A DNA stretch of 64,000 bases from CAHJXG01 sp965277495 (GCA_965277495.1 OZ255824.1:930001-994000); one strand, 5' to 3'. Shown: positions 35,557-45,017, counted from the first letter of the stretch. Program-made: numbers and translations. Notes: generated by a model not told the origin, from the letters alone.

Positions 35557-36783
35557 ATGCCGGTGACGTTGACGAGGCGATCAACCCTCCTGGGAGCCGC
35601 CGGAGCCGTTGCGTCCGCACAAACCGCCCGCGCCGCGCAGCCGCTCAAGATCGGCATCATCAACCCGTTCTCCGGCCCGATGGCGATCTATGGGGATGAG
35701 GTCACCCGCGCCTACCAATTGGTGGTCGAGGCGGTGAACGCAAAAGGCGGGCTGCTCGGACGCCAAATCGAGATCGTCCGCGGCGACGCCACCAACCCGC
35801 AGCAGGGCCTCGCCGCCGTGGACCAACTCGCGGCCAAGGACAAGGTCGACCTGTTCAGCGGCACCTACATCAGCGCCATCTCCAACGCCGCCAGCGACGC
35901 CGCCATGCGCTACGAAAAGGCGTGGTGGGAGACCAATTCCCTGGCCAAGGACCTGACCGAACGGGGCCTGCCCAACTACATACGCGCCGGGTCGAATGCG
36001 GGCGCGTTCGCCAGCGTCTCGGCGCAGGCGGTCACCGGCCTCATCGCCCCGGCGCTGAAAAAGCCGGCCAACGCCGTAACGGTGTGGATCGAGCACGAGG
36101 ACTCCATCTACGGCAGCTCGATCGCCGACATCCAGCAGGGACTGCTGCAAAAGGCCGGGGTCAAGATCGTCGGCATGGGGGCGCACTCCGGCCGGGCGAC
36201 CGACCTCACCGACTCCGTGCTGCGCGCCAAAAAAGCCGCGCCGGACGTTTGGCTGGAGACCGGCTACGTCGCCGACGGCAACCTGCTGCTGCGCGCCGCC
36301 CGCGACCAGGCGTTCAAGCCGCCCGCCATCCTCTGGGTCGGCGTCGGCGACACCGTCGACACGCTCGACGCCGTGGGGCCGGAGTTCGCCGAGGGCATGC
36401 TGGTGGTCGGCTATCCCCGGTCCGACATCTCGCCCGAATTCGGCCCCGGCGCCGCCGAGTTCCTCGCCGCCTACCGCGCCAAGTACAGCCGCGACCCGAT
36501 CGCGCCACAGGCGTTGAGCGGCTACGTCGCGTTCCAGATGCTGATGGAGGCCATCGCGGGCGCCGGGAGCACCGGCATCGAGGCGCTGCGGACCGCGGCG
36601 GCAAAGATGGACAAGCCGCTGAACAGCTATGCCAACGGCTACGGCGTCAAGTTCGACGAGAACTTCGGCAACACCAGGGCATTCCCGACGGTGGTGCAGT
36701 GGCAGGCCGGCAAGGTGGTCACGGTGTTCCCCGAAAAGGCGCTGCTGCCGGGCGTGGCGCTGAAGAACGTTCCGCGCGCCTAG
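35557..36783 (+). CDS. Branched-chain amino acid-type ABC binding protein
   Basis: 408-residue periplasmic protein of the Leu/Ile/Val-binding (Peripla_BP_6) family. The N-terminal signal is TRRSTLLGAAGAVASAQTARA with twin Arg, so Tat export is possible. The mature protein starts PLKIGIINPFSGPMAIYGDE, the standard first strand of the family. First gene of a seven-gene operon. Because the operon ends in AtuA-like genes, the ligand may be an organic acid or terpenoid-type carboxylate and not an amino acid; this is inference. Confidence 0.9.
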   Translation: MPVTLTRRSTLLGAAGAVASAQTARAAQPLKIGIINPFSGPMAIYGDEVTRAYQLVVEAVNAKGGLLGRQIEIVRGDATNPQQGLAAVDQLAAKDKVDLFSGTYISAISNAASDAAMRYEKAWWETNSLAKDLTERGLPNYIRAGSNAGAFASVSAQAVTGLIAPALKKPANAVTVWIEHEDSIYGSSIADIQQGLLQKAGVKIVGMGAHSGRATDLTDSVLRAKKAAPDVWLETGYVADGNLLLRAARDQAFKPPAILWVGVGDTVDTLDAVGPEFAEGMLVVGYPRSDISPEFGPGAAEFLAAYRAKYSRDPIAPQALSGYVAFQMLMEAIAGAGSTGIEALRTAAAKMDKPLNSYANGYGVKFDENFGNTRAFPTVVQWQAGKVVTVFPEKALLPGVALKNVPRA

Positions 36784-36785
36784 GG

Positions 36786-37679
36786 GTGCTTGCCGAGCTC
36801 CTCAGCGTCGTCGCCTTCGGCCTGTTGCTCGGCGGGATCTACGGGCTGGTCGGCATCGGCGTGAACCTGATCTTCGGCGTCGTGCGCATCGTCAACTTCG
36901 CCCATGGCGAGCTGATCATGGCCAGCATGTACCTCACCTACTACTTCAACCATCAATTCGGCCTCAGCCCCTATCTGGCGATCCTGATCGTGACGCCGGC
37001 GATGTTCCTGCTCGGCGCCGCGGTCCAGCGGCTGATCATGCAGCCGCTGCAGAGCGAGCCGATGATGCAGATGTTCGCCACCTTCGGCCTATTGATGATC
37101 CTGCAGAACAGCGTGCTGGCAGTCACCCGCGGCGAGGCGCTCAACGTGGTCTCGCCGGTTGCAACCGAGGTGGTTTCGCTCGGCGACGTGCGTCTCGGCG
37201 TCGGGCGGCTGCTGGTGTTCCTGGCCTCCACGGCGCTCACGCTCGGGCTGTATTACTTCCTGCAGTTCACGATGCCCGGCAAGGCCATCCGCGCGCTGAC
37301 GCAGGACCGGCGCGCTGCCCGCGGCATAGGCATCAACGTCGAACGCACCTACGTGCTGACCTTCGGCATCGGCGCCGCGCTGACCGGCATCGGCGGCGCA
37401 ATGCTGTCGCCGATCTACACGCTGTCGCCGGAGATCGGCCAGGACTTCATCCTCGCCGCCTTCGCCGTCGTGGTGTTGGGCGGCCTCGGCAGCGTGTGGG
37501 GCGCCTATATCGGCGGCCTGATCATCGGCATGATCGAGGCGCTGGCCGGGTTCTACGTCGACCCCGCATTGAAAAGCGCGATCTGGTTCGCGGTCTTCGT
37601 CATCGTCCTGATCGTCCGTCCGTCCGGCCTGCTCGGCCAGGCCGGCGCTGCGGAGGTCGGCTTCCGTGAGCAAAGATGA
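36786..37679 (+). CDS. LivH-like ABC permease
   Basis: 297-residue inner-membrane permease of the branched-chain amino acid family, with about eight hydrophobic segments. The opening LLLGGIYGLVGIGVNLIFGV and the motif RIVNFAHGELIMASMY are diagnostic. The start is GTG two bases after the binding-protein stop; the first in-frame ATG would remove conserved helices. It overlaps the next gene by 14 bases. Confidence 0.92.
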   Translation: MLAELLSVVAFGLLLGGIYGLVGIGVNLIFGVVRIVNFAHGELIMASMYLTYYFNHQFGLSPYLAILIVTPAMFLLGAAVQRLIMQPLQSEPMMQMFATFGLLMILQNSVLAVTRGEALNVVSPVATEVVSLGDVRLGVGRLLVFLASTALTLGLYYFLQFTMPGKAIRALTQDRRAARGIGINVERTYVLTFGIGAALTGIGGAMLSPIYTLSPEIGQDFILAAFAVVVLGGLGSVWGAYIGGLIIGMIEALAGFYVDPALKSAIWFAVFVIVLIVRPSGLLGQAGAAEVGFREQR

Positions 37680-38721
37680 GGCTGTCGCCCTGCTCGATGC
37701 CGCAGTCCCGGCGCAGCGGCGTATCGCCCGCGCCGGCGTCGCGCCATTGCGGACCGTGCTGCTCACCTACACGCTCGGCATGACGGCCGCCCTGCTGCCG
37801 ATGCTCCTGGCGCTGCACGACCCGTATTGGCTCAACATCGTCACTTTCACCTACCTGATGGCGGGCCTCGCCGGCGCATGGAACATCATCGCCGGCTTCG
37901 GCGGCCAGTTCTCGCTCGCCCACGGCGTGTTCTTCGGCATCGGCGCATACTGCGCGGCCCGGCTCTATGTCCTGTTCGGCGTCTCCCCCTGGATCACCCT
38001 GCTGCCCGCCGCCCTGCTCGCAGCCGGCGTCGCGGCCCTGCTGTCCTGGCCGACCTTCCGGCTGCGCGGGCCGTTCTTCGTCATCGCCACCATGGCCTTC
38101 AATCAGGTCGCCTTCGTGCTGGCGAACTACTTCACCGGCGTCACCGGCGGGCCGCAGGGAGTGCTGATCCCGTTTCGCGCCGGCTTCGCCAACATGATCT
38201 TCATCGAGCGCTGGAAATACAGCGTGCTGATGTTCGTGTTCCTCGCCTGCGTGACGCTGATTGCCGTCCTGCTGCGGCGCCGGCGCCTCGGCTATTACCT
38301 ATTCGCCGTCCGGGAGGACGAGGACGCCGCCGCCGCAGCGGGCATCAACGTGCTGTCGGTCAAGCTGCAGGGCATGGCGCTCAGCGCCGCGCTGACCAGT
38401 TGCGGCGGCACGTTGTTCGCCATGTACCTGCGCTACATCGACCCGCCCTCGGTGTTTTCGCTGCTCGATGTCGGGCTGAAATTCGCGCTGCTGACCCTGA
38501 TCGGCGGCATCGGCACGGTGGCCGGCCCGCTGCTCGGCGCGGCGCTGGTCGTGCCGCTCGGCAGCTATTTGCAGGCCACCCTCGGCGGCATCTGGCCCGG
38601 CGCGCACCTGATCGTGCTCGGCGTGGCGATGGTCCTGGCGGCACGCTTCATGCGCCGCGGCATCGCCGGAGTGCTCGCGTCCGGGTTTCGCGCGTGGCAG
38701 CACCGGGCCATGCCGCGATGA
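37666..38721 (+). CDS. LivM-like ABC permease
   Basis: 351-residue second permease. Family segments: LAGAWNIIAGFGGQFSLAHG, FGIGAYCAARLYVLFGVSP and REDEDAAAAAGINVLSVKLQ, which forms the coupling loop. The N-terminus has a 45-residue polar extension before the first helix, as in many LivM proteins. Start GTG inside the end of the preceding gene. Overlaps the following ATPase gene by four bases. Confidence 0.92.
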   Translation: MSKDEAVALLDAAVPAQRRIARAGVAPLRTVLLTYTLGMTAALLPMLLALHDPYWLNIVTFTYLMAGLAGAWNIIAGFGGQFSLAHGVFFGIGAYCAARLYVLFGVSPWITLLPAALLAAGVAALLSWPTFRLRGPFFVIATMAFNQVAFVLANYFTGVTGGPQGVLIPFRAGFANMIFIERWKYSVLMFVFLACVTLIAVLLRRRRLGYYLFAVREDEDAAAAAGINVLSVKLQGMALSAALTSCGGTLFAMYLRYIDPPSVFSLLDVGLKFALLTLIGGIGTVAGPLLGAALVVPLGSYLQATLGGIWPGAHLIVLGVAMVLAARFMRRGIAGVLASGFRAWQHRAMPR

Positions 38722-39443
38722 CGGAGACGGTGCTGGCGATCGAGGGCGTCACCAAGCGGTTCGGCGGCCTGCTCGCCGTGAACCAGGTTTCGTTCACCGT
38801 CGCCCGCAACGAGGTCGTCGCCGTGATCGGGCCGAACGGCGCCGGCAAGACCACCTTGTTCAACCTGCTGACCGGCCAGTTGAAACCGACCAATGGCCAG
38901 GTCAGCTTCTGCGGCGAGCGGATCGACGGCCTGGCGCCGCACCAGCGCGCCCGCCGCGGCATGAGCCGCACCTTCCAGATCACCCGTCCGCTGACCAGCA
39001 TGACCGCGCTCGAGAACGTCATGGTGGGCGCGTTCCTGCACCACCGCCGCCTCGCCGACGCGGAGCCGCTGGCGCTGCGCATCCTCGGCGATGTCGGCCT
39101 CGCCGAATGCGCCGCCCGGCCCGCAGGCGAGCTGTCGCTGGGCGAGCAGCGTCGCCTGGAGGTCGCGCGCGCCTTGGCGCAGCAGCCGGCGATCATCCTG
39201 CTCGACGAGGTCATGGCGGGCCTGAACCAGAGCGAAGTCACGACCACGATCGAGATGTTCCGCCGGCTGCACCGCGGCGGCCTGACGCTGCTGGTGATCG
39301 AGCACAACCTGAAAGTGGTGCGTGCGCTGTCGCAGCGTGTCGTCGTGCTCGACCATGGGGTGATGATCGCCGAGGGCAGCCCGGAGGAGATCCTGAACGC
39401 GCCCGCCGTGGTCGAGGCATACCTGGGAAAGCGACGGCATTGA
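38718..39443 (+). CDS. LivG-like ABC ATPase
   Basis: 241-residue ATPase. Walker A GPNGAGKTTL (near 36-45), signature LSLGEQRRLEVARAL, Walker B IILLDEVMAGLN and the switch His in VIEHNLKVV. The Q-loop region is GMSRTFQITRPLTSMTALEN, typical of LivG. All catalytic residues are present. Start ATG overlaps the livM-like stop. Confidence 0.93.
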   Translation: MTETVLAIEGVTKRFGGLLAVNQVSFTVARNEVVAVIGPNGAGKTTLFNLLTGQLKPTNGQVSFCGERIDGLAPHQRARRGMSRTFQITRPLTSMTALENVMVGAFLHHRRLADAEPLALRILGDVGLAECAARPAGELSLGEQRRLEVARALAQQPAIILLDEVMAGLNQSEVTTTIEMFRRLHRGGLTLLVIEHNLKVVRALSQRVVVLDHGVMIAEGSPEEILNAPAVVEAYLGKRRH

Positions 39444-40204
39444 GTGAGAGAAACGCATGTGCGCCGGGGCCGGGCACGCCGTTCCTTTCGGTCGAGGGCC
39501 TCGAGTCCGGCTATCGGGAGGCGGCCGTCCTGCACCGGGTGACGTTGTCGGTGGCCAAGGGCGAGATGGTCGCGGTCGTCGGCGCCAACGGCGCTGGCAA
39601 GACCACGCTGCTGCTGGCCATCTCCGGGCACCTGCCGGTCCGCCGCGGCCGCGTCATGTTCAACGGCGTCGATATCAGCCGGGCGCCCGCCCACAAGGCC
39701 GCGGCGTCCGGCCTGATCGTGGTGCACGAGGGCGGCAGGCTGTTCCCGTTCATGACCGTGCTGGAGAACCTTGAACTCGGCGCATACCACAAGGCGGCCC
39801 GCCTCCAGCTCCGGCGCACGCTTGAGGAAGTGCTGACCTATTTCCCCATCCTTGCGGAGCGCCAGGGGCAGCTCGCCGGCCAGCTTTCCGGCGGCGAGCG
39901 GCAGATGTGCGCGATCGCCCGCGCCATGATGGGGCTGCCCACGCTGCTGATGCTGGACGAACCCTCGCTCGGCCTCGCGCCGATCATGGTCGAACGCCTG
40001 TTCGAGCTGATCGAGCGGCTGATCCGCGCCAAGAACCTCACCGTCCTGCTGGTCGAGCAGAACGTCGCCGATGCGCTCGCCATGGCGCAGCGCGGCTATG
40101 TGCTGGATCATGGGCGCATCCTGAAGACCGCCGGCGGCGCGGCGCTGCTGGCGGATCCCGAGGTGCAGCGCACCTATCTCGGCCTGTCGGAGGTGCCTTT
40201 ATGA
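39440..40204 (+). CDS. LivF-like ABC ATPase
   Basis: 254-residue second ATPase of the importer. Walker A GANGAGKTTL, signature LSGGERQMCAIARAM, Walker B LLMLDEPSLGLAP, switch His replaced by Gln in LVEQNVADAL as usual for LivF. The start is TTG overlapping the preceding stop (TTGA); no ATG occurs before the first conserved strand. Its own stop overlaps the AtuA-like gene start as ATGA, so the importer and the following enzyme genes are tightly coupled. Confidence 0.92.
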   Translation: MSERNACAPGPGTPFLSVEGLESGYREAAVLHRVTLSVAKGEMVAVVGANGAGKTTLLLAISGHLPVRRGRVMFNGVDISRAPAHKAAASGLIVVHEGGRLFPFMTVLENLELGAYHKAARLQLRRTLEEVLTYFPILAERQGQLAGQLSGGERQMCAIARAMMGLPTLLMLDEPSLGLAPIMVERLFELIERLIRAKNLTVLLVEQNVADALAMAQRGYVLDHGRILKTAGGAALLADPEVQRTYLGLSEVPL

Positions 40205-41529
40205 GCATGGATTTGACGCCGGCCTATACCGTCGCGGCCGGGGCCGGGTTCGCCGGCGACCGCATCGACCCCGCCGTCGCGCTGGCGGCGTCCGGCCAGG
40301 TCGACGCGGTGGTGCTCGAATGCCTCGCCGAGCGCACCCTGGTGCCTGCCCTCGAAGCCAGGCGGGCGAACCCCGAGGCGGGCGCGGACCCCAGGCTGCG
40401 CCGCCGCCTCGCCCCGCTGCTGCCGGTGGCGCTGCCGCGGCGTTGCCGGATCGTCTCCAACCTCGGCGCCGCCAACCCTGCCGCGGCCGGACGCGCCATC
40501 GCCGCCCTGGCCGGCGAACTCGGCTGCCGCGGCGCACGGGTCGCCGCAATCGAGGGCGATGACGTCATGGCACTCGGCGGGCACATCGCCTGGGAGAACC
40601 CGGTGCAGGGCGTCCTGCTCGGCGCACACGCCTATCTCGGCGCGGAGGCATTGCATGACGCCGTCGCAGAGGGCGCCGATGTCGTCGTGACCGGGCGGGT
40701 CGCCGACTCCGGCCTGTTCGCCGCCGCCTTGCTCCCGAGCCTCGACGGCAGCGACGCCGCCCTGGCCGGCGCACTCACCGTCGGCCACTTGCTGGAGTGC
40801 ACGGGCCAGCTCACCGGCGGCAACTTCCAACCGCCGGACGGCCCCGGCCTAAGTGCTGCCGACCTCGCGCGCCTGGCCTACCCCTTGGCGCGGGTCATGC
40901 GCGACGGCAGCGCGGAGCTCACCATCCTCGACGGCGAGCCCGGCATCGTCGACGCCATGACCTGCACGCTGCAACTGCTGTACGAGGTGCACGATCCCGC
41001 CGCCTACATCACGCCGGACGCCATCGTCGACTTCTCCGGCGTCCGTTTCGAGGAGGCCGGGCGCAACCGCGTGCGCATGACCGGGGCGCGCCATGCCGGA
41101 CGTCCGACGCACCTGAAGGTCGCCGGGTTCGTGGAGGCCCGCGGCGTGATCGCGGACGTCGAGATCGGTTTTGCCGGCACCGGCGCGCAAGAACGCGCGC
41201 AGCGCGCCGCCGACACGCTGCGCCTACGGCTGGGCGGGTGGCGCGCCGAGGACATCAGGATAGACCTGGTCGGCGTGAACGCGATGCTCGGCGGGGCGTC
41301 GATCCCGCTGGTGGGCAGCCTGCCGGAGGTCCGCGTCCATGTTTCCGCCCGCTGCGCCGACAACGAGGAGGCGCAGGCCGTCGAGGACGAGGTCTATGCC
41401 CTGACCCTGTCAGGCCCGTCCGCTAGCGGCGGCGTGCGCAGCGAACGACGACGCCGCATCGAGGTCGCGAGCGGCCTCATACCCCGCGAGCTGGTCGCCA
41501 CCCGAACCATTTGGACGGACGCGCCATGA
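40201..41529 (+). CDS. AtuA/DUF1446 family protein
   Basis: 442-residue protein of the acyclic terpene utilization AtuA (DUF1446) family. Typical segments: AAGAGFAGDRIDPAVAL at the N-terminus, DAVVLECLAERTL, VSNLGAANPAAAGRAI, ADVVVTGRVADSGLF and LLECTGQLTGGNF. AtuA is needed for citronellol/geranyl-CoA breakdown in Pseudomonas, but its chemistry is not settled and most homologues lie outside that pathway. Its translation is coupled to the LivF-like gene, suggesting that it acts on the imported compound. Confidence 0.85.
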   Translation: MSMDLTPAYTVAAGAGFAGDRIDPAVALAASGQVDAVVLECLAERTLVPALEARRANPEAGADPRLRRRLAPLLPVALPRRCRIVSNLGAANPAAAGRAIAALAGELGCRGARVAAIEGDDVMALGGHIAWENPVQGVLLGAHAYLGAEALHDAVAEGADVVVTGRVADSGLFAAALLPSLDGSDAALAGALTVGHLLECTGQLTGGNFQPPDGPGLSAADLARLAYPLARVMRDGSAELTILDGEPGIVDAMTCTLQLLYEVHDPAAYITPDAIVDFSGVRFEEAGRNRVRMTGARHAGRPTHLKVAGFVEARGVIADVEIGFAGTGAQERAQRAADTLRLRLGGWRAEDIRIDLVGVNAMLGGASIPLVGSLPEVRVHVSARCADNEEAQAVEDEVYALTLSGPSASGGVRSERRRRIEVASGLIPRELVATRTIWTDAP

Positions 41530-41828
41530 AGGTCTCGGACATCGCAGCCGGGCGGTCGGGCGACAAGGGCAGCGCGCTCGACCTGACCTTGGTCGCGCGC
41601 GACGACGCTGGCTATGCCCGGCTGGAGCGGGCCGTGACGGCGGAGGTGGCCCAGCGCGCCCTGAACGCCGTAACGCCCGGGCCGACCCGGCGATACGAGC
41701 TGCCGGGGCTGCGTGCGCTGAAGTTCGTGGCGCCCGAGGCCCTGCCGGGCGGCGTTTATGCCTCCCTGCATGCCGGGATGCACTGGCAGAAAGCGGCGAT
41801 CCACGTGCTGTTGGAGCTGGAAATCTAG
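41526..41828 (+). CDS. AtuA-like small domain protein
   Basis: 100-residue protein corresponding to the C-terminal ferredoxin-fold-like domain that is fused to AtuA in other species (KVSDIAAGRSGDKGSALDLT at the start and LKFVAPEALPGGVYASL near the end). Here it is a separate gene that overlaps the AtuA gene by four bases, which implies an obligate two-subunit partner. Last gene of the seven-gene operon. Confidence 0.82.
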   Translation: MKVSDIAAGRSGDKGSALDLTLVARDDAGYARLERAVTAEVAQRALNAVTPGPTRRYELPGLRALKFVAPEALPGGVYASLHAGMHWQKAAIHVLLELEI

Positions 41829-42179
41829 CTGCGGGCGCGCTGCGACGTGTCCGCAAGTCAATCCAGCAGCCAACACAGCGAGCGGCGCAGCGCGGCGGTG
41901 CCGTCCCGCTCGAACCCCCGCCCGAACCAGCGTCCGAGTGCGGGTCTGCGGATTGAACATTGCAACCTCATGGCAGCCGAAACCGCCCGGCGCCAACGCG
42001 ATCGCATCGCCCCACTCGGACGGGGCAACATCGGACAGGTCGTGATCCAGGCGCACGCCGCGTAGGCGCCGGGGATGCCGGCACGGGGATCACCGGTGCA
42101 TTACCACGGCCTGCTCAATACTATTGGACCGCGCCGGCGTTGATGGCGTAACTGGCCGTCCGCACCAGAAAGGCCGCAT
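41829..42179. other. Intergenic region with possible gene remnant
   Basis: 351 bp with no intact gene. On the minus strand about 41920-42056 encodes a stretch (WGDAIALAPGGFGCHEVAMF followed by NPQTRTRTL) faintly like DUF4336-type proteins, but the frame then loses similarity. It could be a gene remnant; confidence is low. Confidence 0.3.
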
Positions 42180-42527
42180 ATGGCACGCACGCCGAAAGTA
42201 ACCCCCCTCCCCGCTCCGGAACCCCGGGGCCGGACTTCAAAACGGCCAGCGAAGGCCGCGATATCCTCGGTGTTCCAGAGCGACGCAGCGAAGCAGACGG
42301 TGGCGGAGGTGGACCCGCTCGAGGCCGCTGTTGGCCCGGCTCCATCCCAGGGTGACGCGGCGGACGCGGCGAAGCCCGCGGCGCAGTGGGACCGGGCGAC
42401 CGGCACAGTTCGGTTCGACTGGGCCGAGATCGAGCGGACGGCGGCGCAGGAAGGCCCCAACCAGGCGATGGCCAAGCTCCTGGTTGCGGCCCGCGCCGAG
42501 GGCGCCAGTTCGCGCTGGCCGTTCTAG
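42180..42527 (+). CDS. Hypothetical protein, 115 aa
   Basis: Small soluble protein of unknown function. The first 70 residues are basic then Ala/Pro-rich and look disordered. The last 45 residues (ATGTVRFDWAEIERTAAQEG then AMAKLLVAARAEG) are amphipathic and look like a conserved helical domain ending SSRWPF. No ribosome binding site is obvious. It precedes zwf by 78 bp with a hairpin in the gap. I do not recognise the family. Confidence 0.55.
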   Translation: MARTPKVTPLPAPEPRGRTSKRPAKAAISSVFQSDAAKQTVAEVDPLEAAVGPAPSQGDAADAAKPAAQWDRATGTVRFDWAEIERTAAQEGPNQAMAKLLVAARAEGASSRWPF

Positions 42528-42543
42528 CCCAGGCCCATGACCG

Positions 42544-42565
42544 GCCCTGGCACGCGCGCCAGGGC
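42544..42565 (+). terminator. Hairpin between hypothetical gene and zwf
   Basis: Perfect eight-base stem (GCCCTGGC / GCCAGGGC) with six-base loop. No T-tract follows, so it may be an attenuator or an mRNA-stability element instead of a terminator. Confidence 0.35.
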
Positions 42566-42605
42566 ATGCTAACCCTCGGCATCGCCACAGCAGGTGCATC
42601 GCCCC

Positions 42606-44084
42606 ATGTCGAAGATCATCCCGGTCCCGCCGTTCGAATTCGTCATCTTCGGCGGCACCGGCGACCTGACGCTGCGCAAGCTGCTGCCGGCGCTGTATCG
42701 CCGCTTCCTCGACGGCCAGATTCCGGCGGAGTCGCGCATTATCGCCGTGGCGCGGTCCGAGCTTACGACCGAAGCCTACCGCAGCCGCGCCGCCGACGCG
42801 TTGCGTGAATTCGTCGAGAAGGCGAGCCTCAAGGCCGCGGCCGAGACGGGCTTCTACGCCATGCTGCACTATGCCCGGCTCGACGCCGCCGCCGCGGACG
42901 CCGACTGGTCCGGCCTGCGGGAGCTGTTGTCGCCCGACCGGGTGCGGGTGTTCTACATGGCGACCTCGCCCGACCTGTTCGGGCCCATCTGCCAGGCGAT
43001 CGCACGCAACGGCCTCAACTCCGGCGAGGCCCGCGTGGTGCTGGAAAAGCCCATTGGACGCGACCTCGCCTCCGCCCGCGCCATCAACAGCGAGGTCGGG
43101 CAGTGCTTCCCCGAGGCGCGCACCTTCCGCATCGACCACTTCCTGGGCAAGGAGACGGTGCAGAACCTGCTGGCGCTGCGCTTCGCCAACACGATCTTCG
43201 AGCGGCTGTGGAACGCCGACGTCATCGACCACGTGCAGATCACCGTGGCCGAGACGGTCGGCGTCGAGGGCCGCGGCGGCTATTACGACCACTCCGGCGC
43301 ATTGCGCGACATGGTGCAGAACCATCTGCTGCAGTTGCTGTGCCTGCTGGCGATGGAGCAGCCGGTGTCGCTGGAGGCCGACGCGGTGCACGACGAGAAG
43401 CTGAAGGTGCTGCGCAGCCTGCGTTACCCCGAGCCGTATGAAATTCCCGGGTTGACGGTGCGCGGCCAGTACACCGCCGGCGCGGTGAACGGCAAGCCGG
43501 TGCCGGGCTACCTCGCGGACCTCGGCCATAACGAGAGCAGCATCGAGACCTTCGTCGCCATGAAGGCCGAGATCAACAGCCGCAGGTGGGCGGGCGTGCC
43601 GTTCTATCTGCGAACCGGCAAGCGGATGGCGCAGAAGGTGTCCGAGATCGTGGTGCAGTTCCGCAGCCTGCCGTTCTCCATCTTCCCCAAGGAGCACACG
43701 CTGGCGTCCAACAAGCTGATTATCCGGCTGCAGCCCGAGGAGGGCATGCGGCTCGAGATGATGACCAAGGAGCCCGGCCCCGGCGGCCTGCAGCTCCGCC
43801 CCACCGGGCTCGACATCAGCTACGAAAAGACCTTTGGCGGACGTTTCCCCGATGCCTACGAACGGCTGCTGATGGACACGGTGCGCGGCAACTCGACCCT
43901 GTTCATGCGGCGGGACGAGGTGGAGGCGGCGTGGCAATGGGTGACGCCGGTGATGGAGTCGTGGGCCAGCCGCGCCGACCGCCCCCGGCCCTACGCCGCC
44001 GGAAGCTGGGGACCCACCGCCGCCATCGCCCTGATCGAGCGCGACGGACGCACCTGGCACGAGGACCTCGGCGACGGGCAGTGA
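42606..44084 (+). CDS. zwf: Glucose-6-phosphate 1-dehydrogenase
   Basis: 492-residue cytoplasmic enzyme oxidising glucose 6-phosphate to 6-phosphogluconolactone with NAD(P)+, the entry to the oxidative pentose phosphate and Entner-Doudoroff routes. The N-terminal Rossmann motif is FGGTGDLTLRKLLPAL, the active-site signature is RIDHFLGKE with His at about 178, and the C-terminal substrate domain is complete (GGYYDHSGALRDMVQNH). The start was placed at MSK, the usual family start; an ATG four codons earlier is possible. Unlike in many relatives no pgl or edd gene follows. Confidence 0.95.
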   Translation: MSKIIPVPPFEFVIFGGTGDLTLRKLLPALYRRFLDGQIPAESRIIAVARSELTTEAYRSRAADALREFVEKASLKAAAETGFYAMLHYARLDAAAADADWSGLRELLSPDRVRVFYMATSPDLFGPICQAIARNGLNSGEARVVLEKPIGRDLASARAINSEVGQCFPEARTFRIDHFLGKETVQNLLALRFANTIFERLWNADVIDHVQITVAETVGVEGRGGYYDHSGALRDMVQNHLLQLLCLLAMEQPVSLEADAVHDEKLKVLRSLRYPEPYEIPGLTVRGQYTAGAVNGKPVPGYLADLGHNESSIETFVAMKAEINSRRWAGVPFYLRTGKRMAQKVSEIVVQFRSLPFSIFPKEHTLASNKLIIRLQPEEGMRLEMMTKEPGPGGLQLRPTGLDISYEKTFGGRFPDAYERLLMDTVRGNSTLFMRRDEVEAAWQWVTPVMESWASRADRPRPYAAGSWGPTAAIALIERDGRTWHEDLGDGQ

Positions 44085-44112
44085 GGGTTTCGGTCGGGAT
44101 GCTGTGTTCGCT

Positions 44113-44913
44113 CTACCGTCCCTTGAACACCGGTTTGCGCTTTTCGTTGAACGCCGCCACGCCCTCGCGCCGGTCCTCGGTCGGGACCAGGCGGTTATAG
44201 GCCTCGATCTCGAACATCGTCCCCGTGTGCAGGTCCATCTGCAGTCCGAAATGCACGGACTGCTTGATCTGCCGCGTGGCGATCGGCGCGTTGGCGGCGA
44301 TGCGGCGCGCGGTGCCGAGCGCCTGGTCTTGCACCTCGCCCGCCGGGCAGACGCGGTTGAGCATGCCCCATTCCAGCGCCTCCTGCGCGCTGAACGGGCG
44401 TCCGGTGAGGATGATCTCCTTCGCCCGGCGCTCACCGACCGCGCGCGGCAGGTTCTGCGTGCCGCCTGCGCCCGGCATGATGCCCAACGTCACCTCGGTC
44501 AGCGCGAACTTCGCCGTCTCGGCGGCGTAGGCGAAGTCGCAGCACAGTGCCAGCTCGCAGCCGCCGCCATAGGCCGCGCCGTTCACCGCGCCGATCACCG
44601 GAATGGGGCAGGCCAGCAGCGCCCGGACCGCACGCTCGAAGATAAGGTGCTGCGCCTGCCACGCCTCGTCGGTCATGCCGTTGCGCTCCTTGAGGTCGCC
44701 GCCGGCGCAAAAGGCGCGCTCGCCGCTGCCGGTCAGGATAATGCAGCGATACTGGGCCGGCGCCGCATTGACCCGGTCCCACAGGTCGAGCAGGTCGAGG
44801 CCCATCTGCGTGTTCAGGGCGTTGGCGGACTCGGGCCGGTGCAGCCGCACGCGCAGCACGTGCTCCGCCGGCTGGTCCAGCGCGAGGGTCGCATAACGGA
44901 GTTCGGAAATCAT
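44113..44913 (-). CDS. Enoyl-CoA hydratase/isomerase family protein
   Basis: 266-residue crotonase-fold enzyme acting on acyl-CoA. The oxyanion-hole segments are GERAFCAGGDLKER and NGAAYGGGCELALCC; the catalytic Glu region reads VTLGIMPGAGGTQNLPR, so the second Glu position should be checked since the first acidic residue of some hydratases is in ELALCCDF. The start at MISELRYAT gives normal family length; an earlier ATG would add 14 residues. It converges with zwf, 28 bp apart. The substrate is unknown. Confidence 0.88.
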   Translation of the reverse strand: MISELRYATLALDQPAEHVLRVRLHRPESANALNTQMGLDLLDLWDRVNAAPAQYRCIILTGSGERAFCAGGDLKERNGMTDEAWQAQHLIFERAVRALLACPIPVIGAVNGAAYGGGCELALCCDFAYAAETAKFALTEVTLGIMPGAGGTQNLPRAVGERRAKEIILTGRPFSAQEALEWGMLNRVCPAGEVQDQALGTARRIAANAPIATRQIKQSVHFGLQMDLHTGTMFEIEAYNRLVPTEDRREGVAAFNEKRKPVFKGR

Positions 44914-45017
44914 CGCGCGGTGCCCCCTGTCTGGCTGTTGATGGAGCTGAGCCATACGGCTCTTGCAGCCAGCCTGCAGCGTGCGAATCTATAAAGAATA
45001 TTAAGGGAGTGTGGGAC

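Noticed and set aside
42237..44435. 732-residue minus-strand frame opposite zwf
   Set aside because: Low-complexity shadow frame; zwf on the plus strand is complete and conserved.
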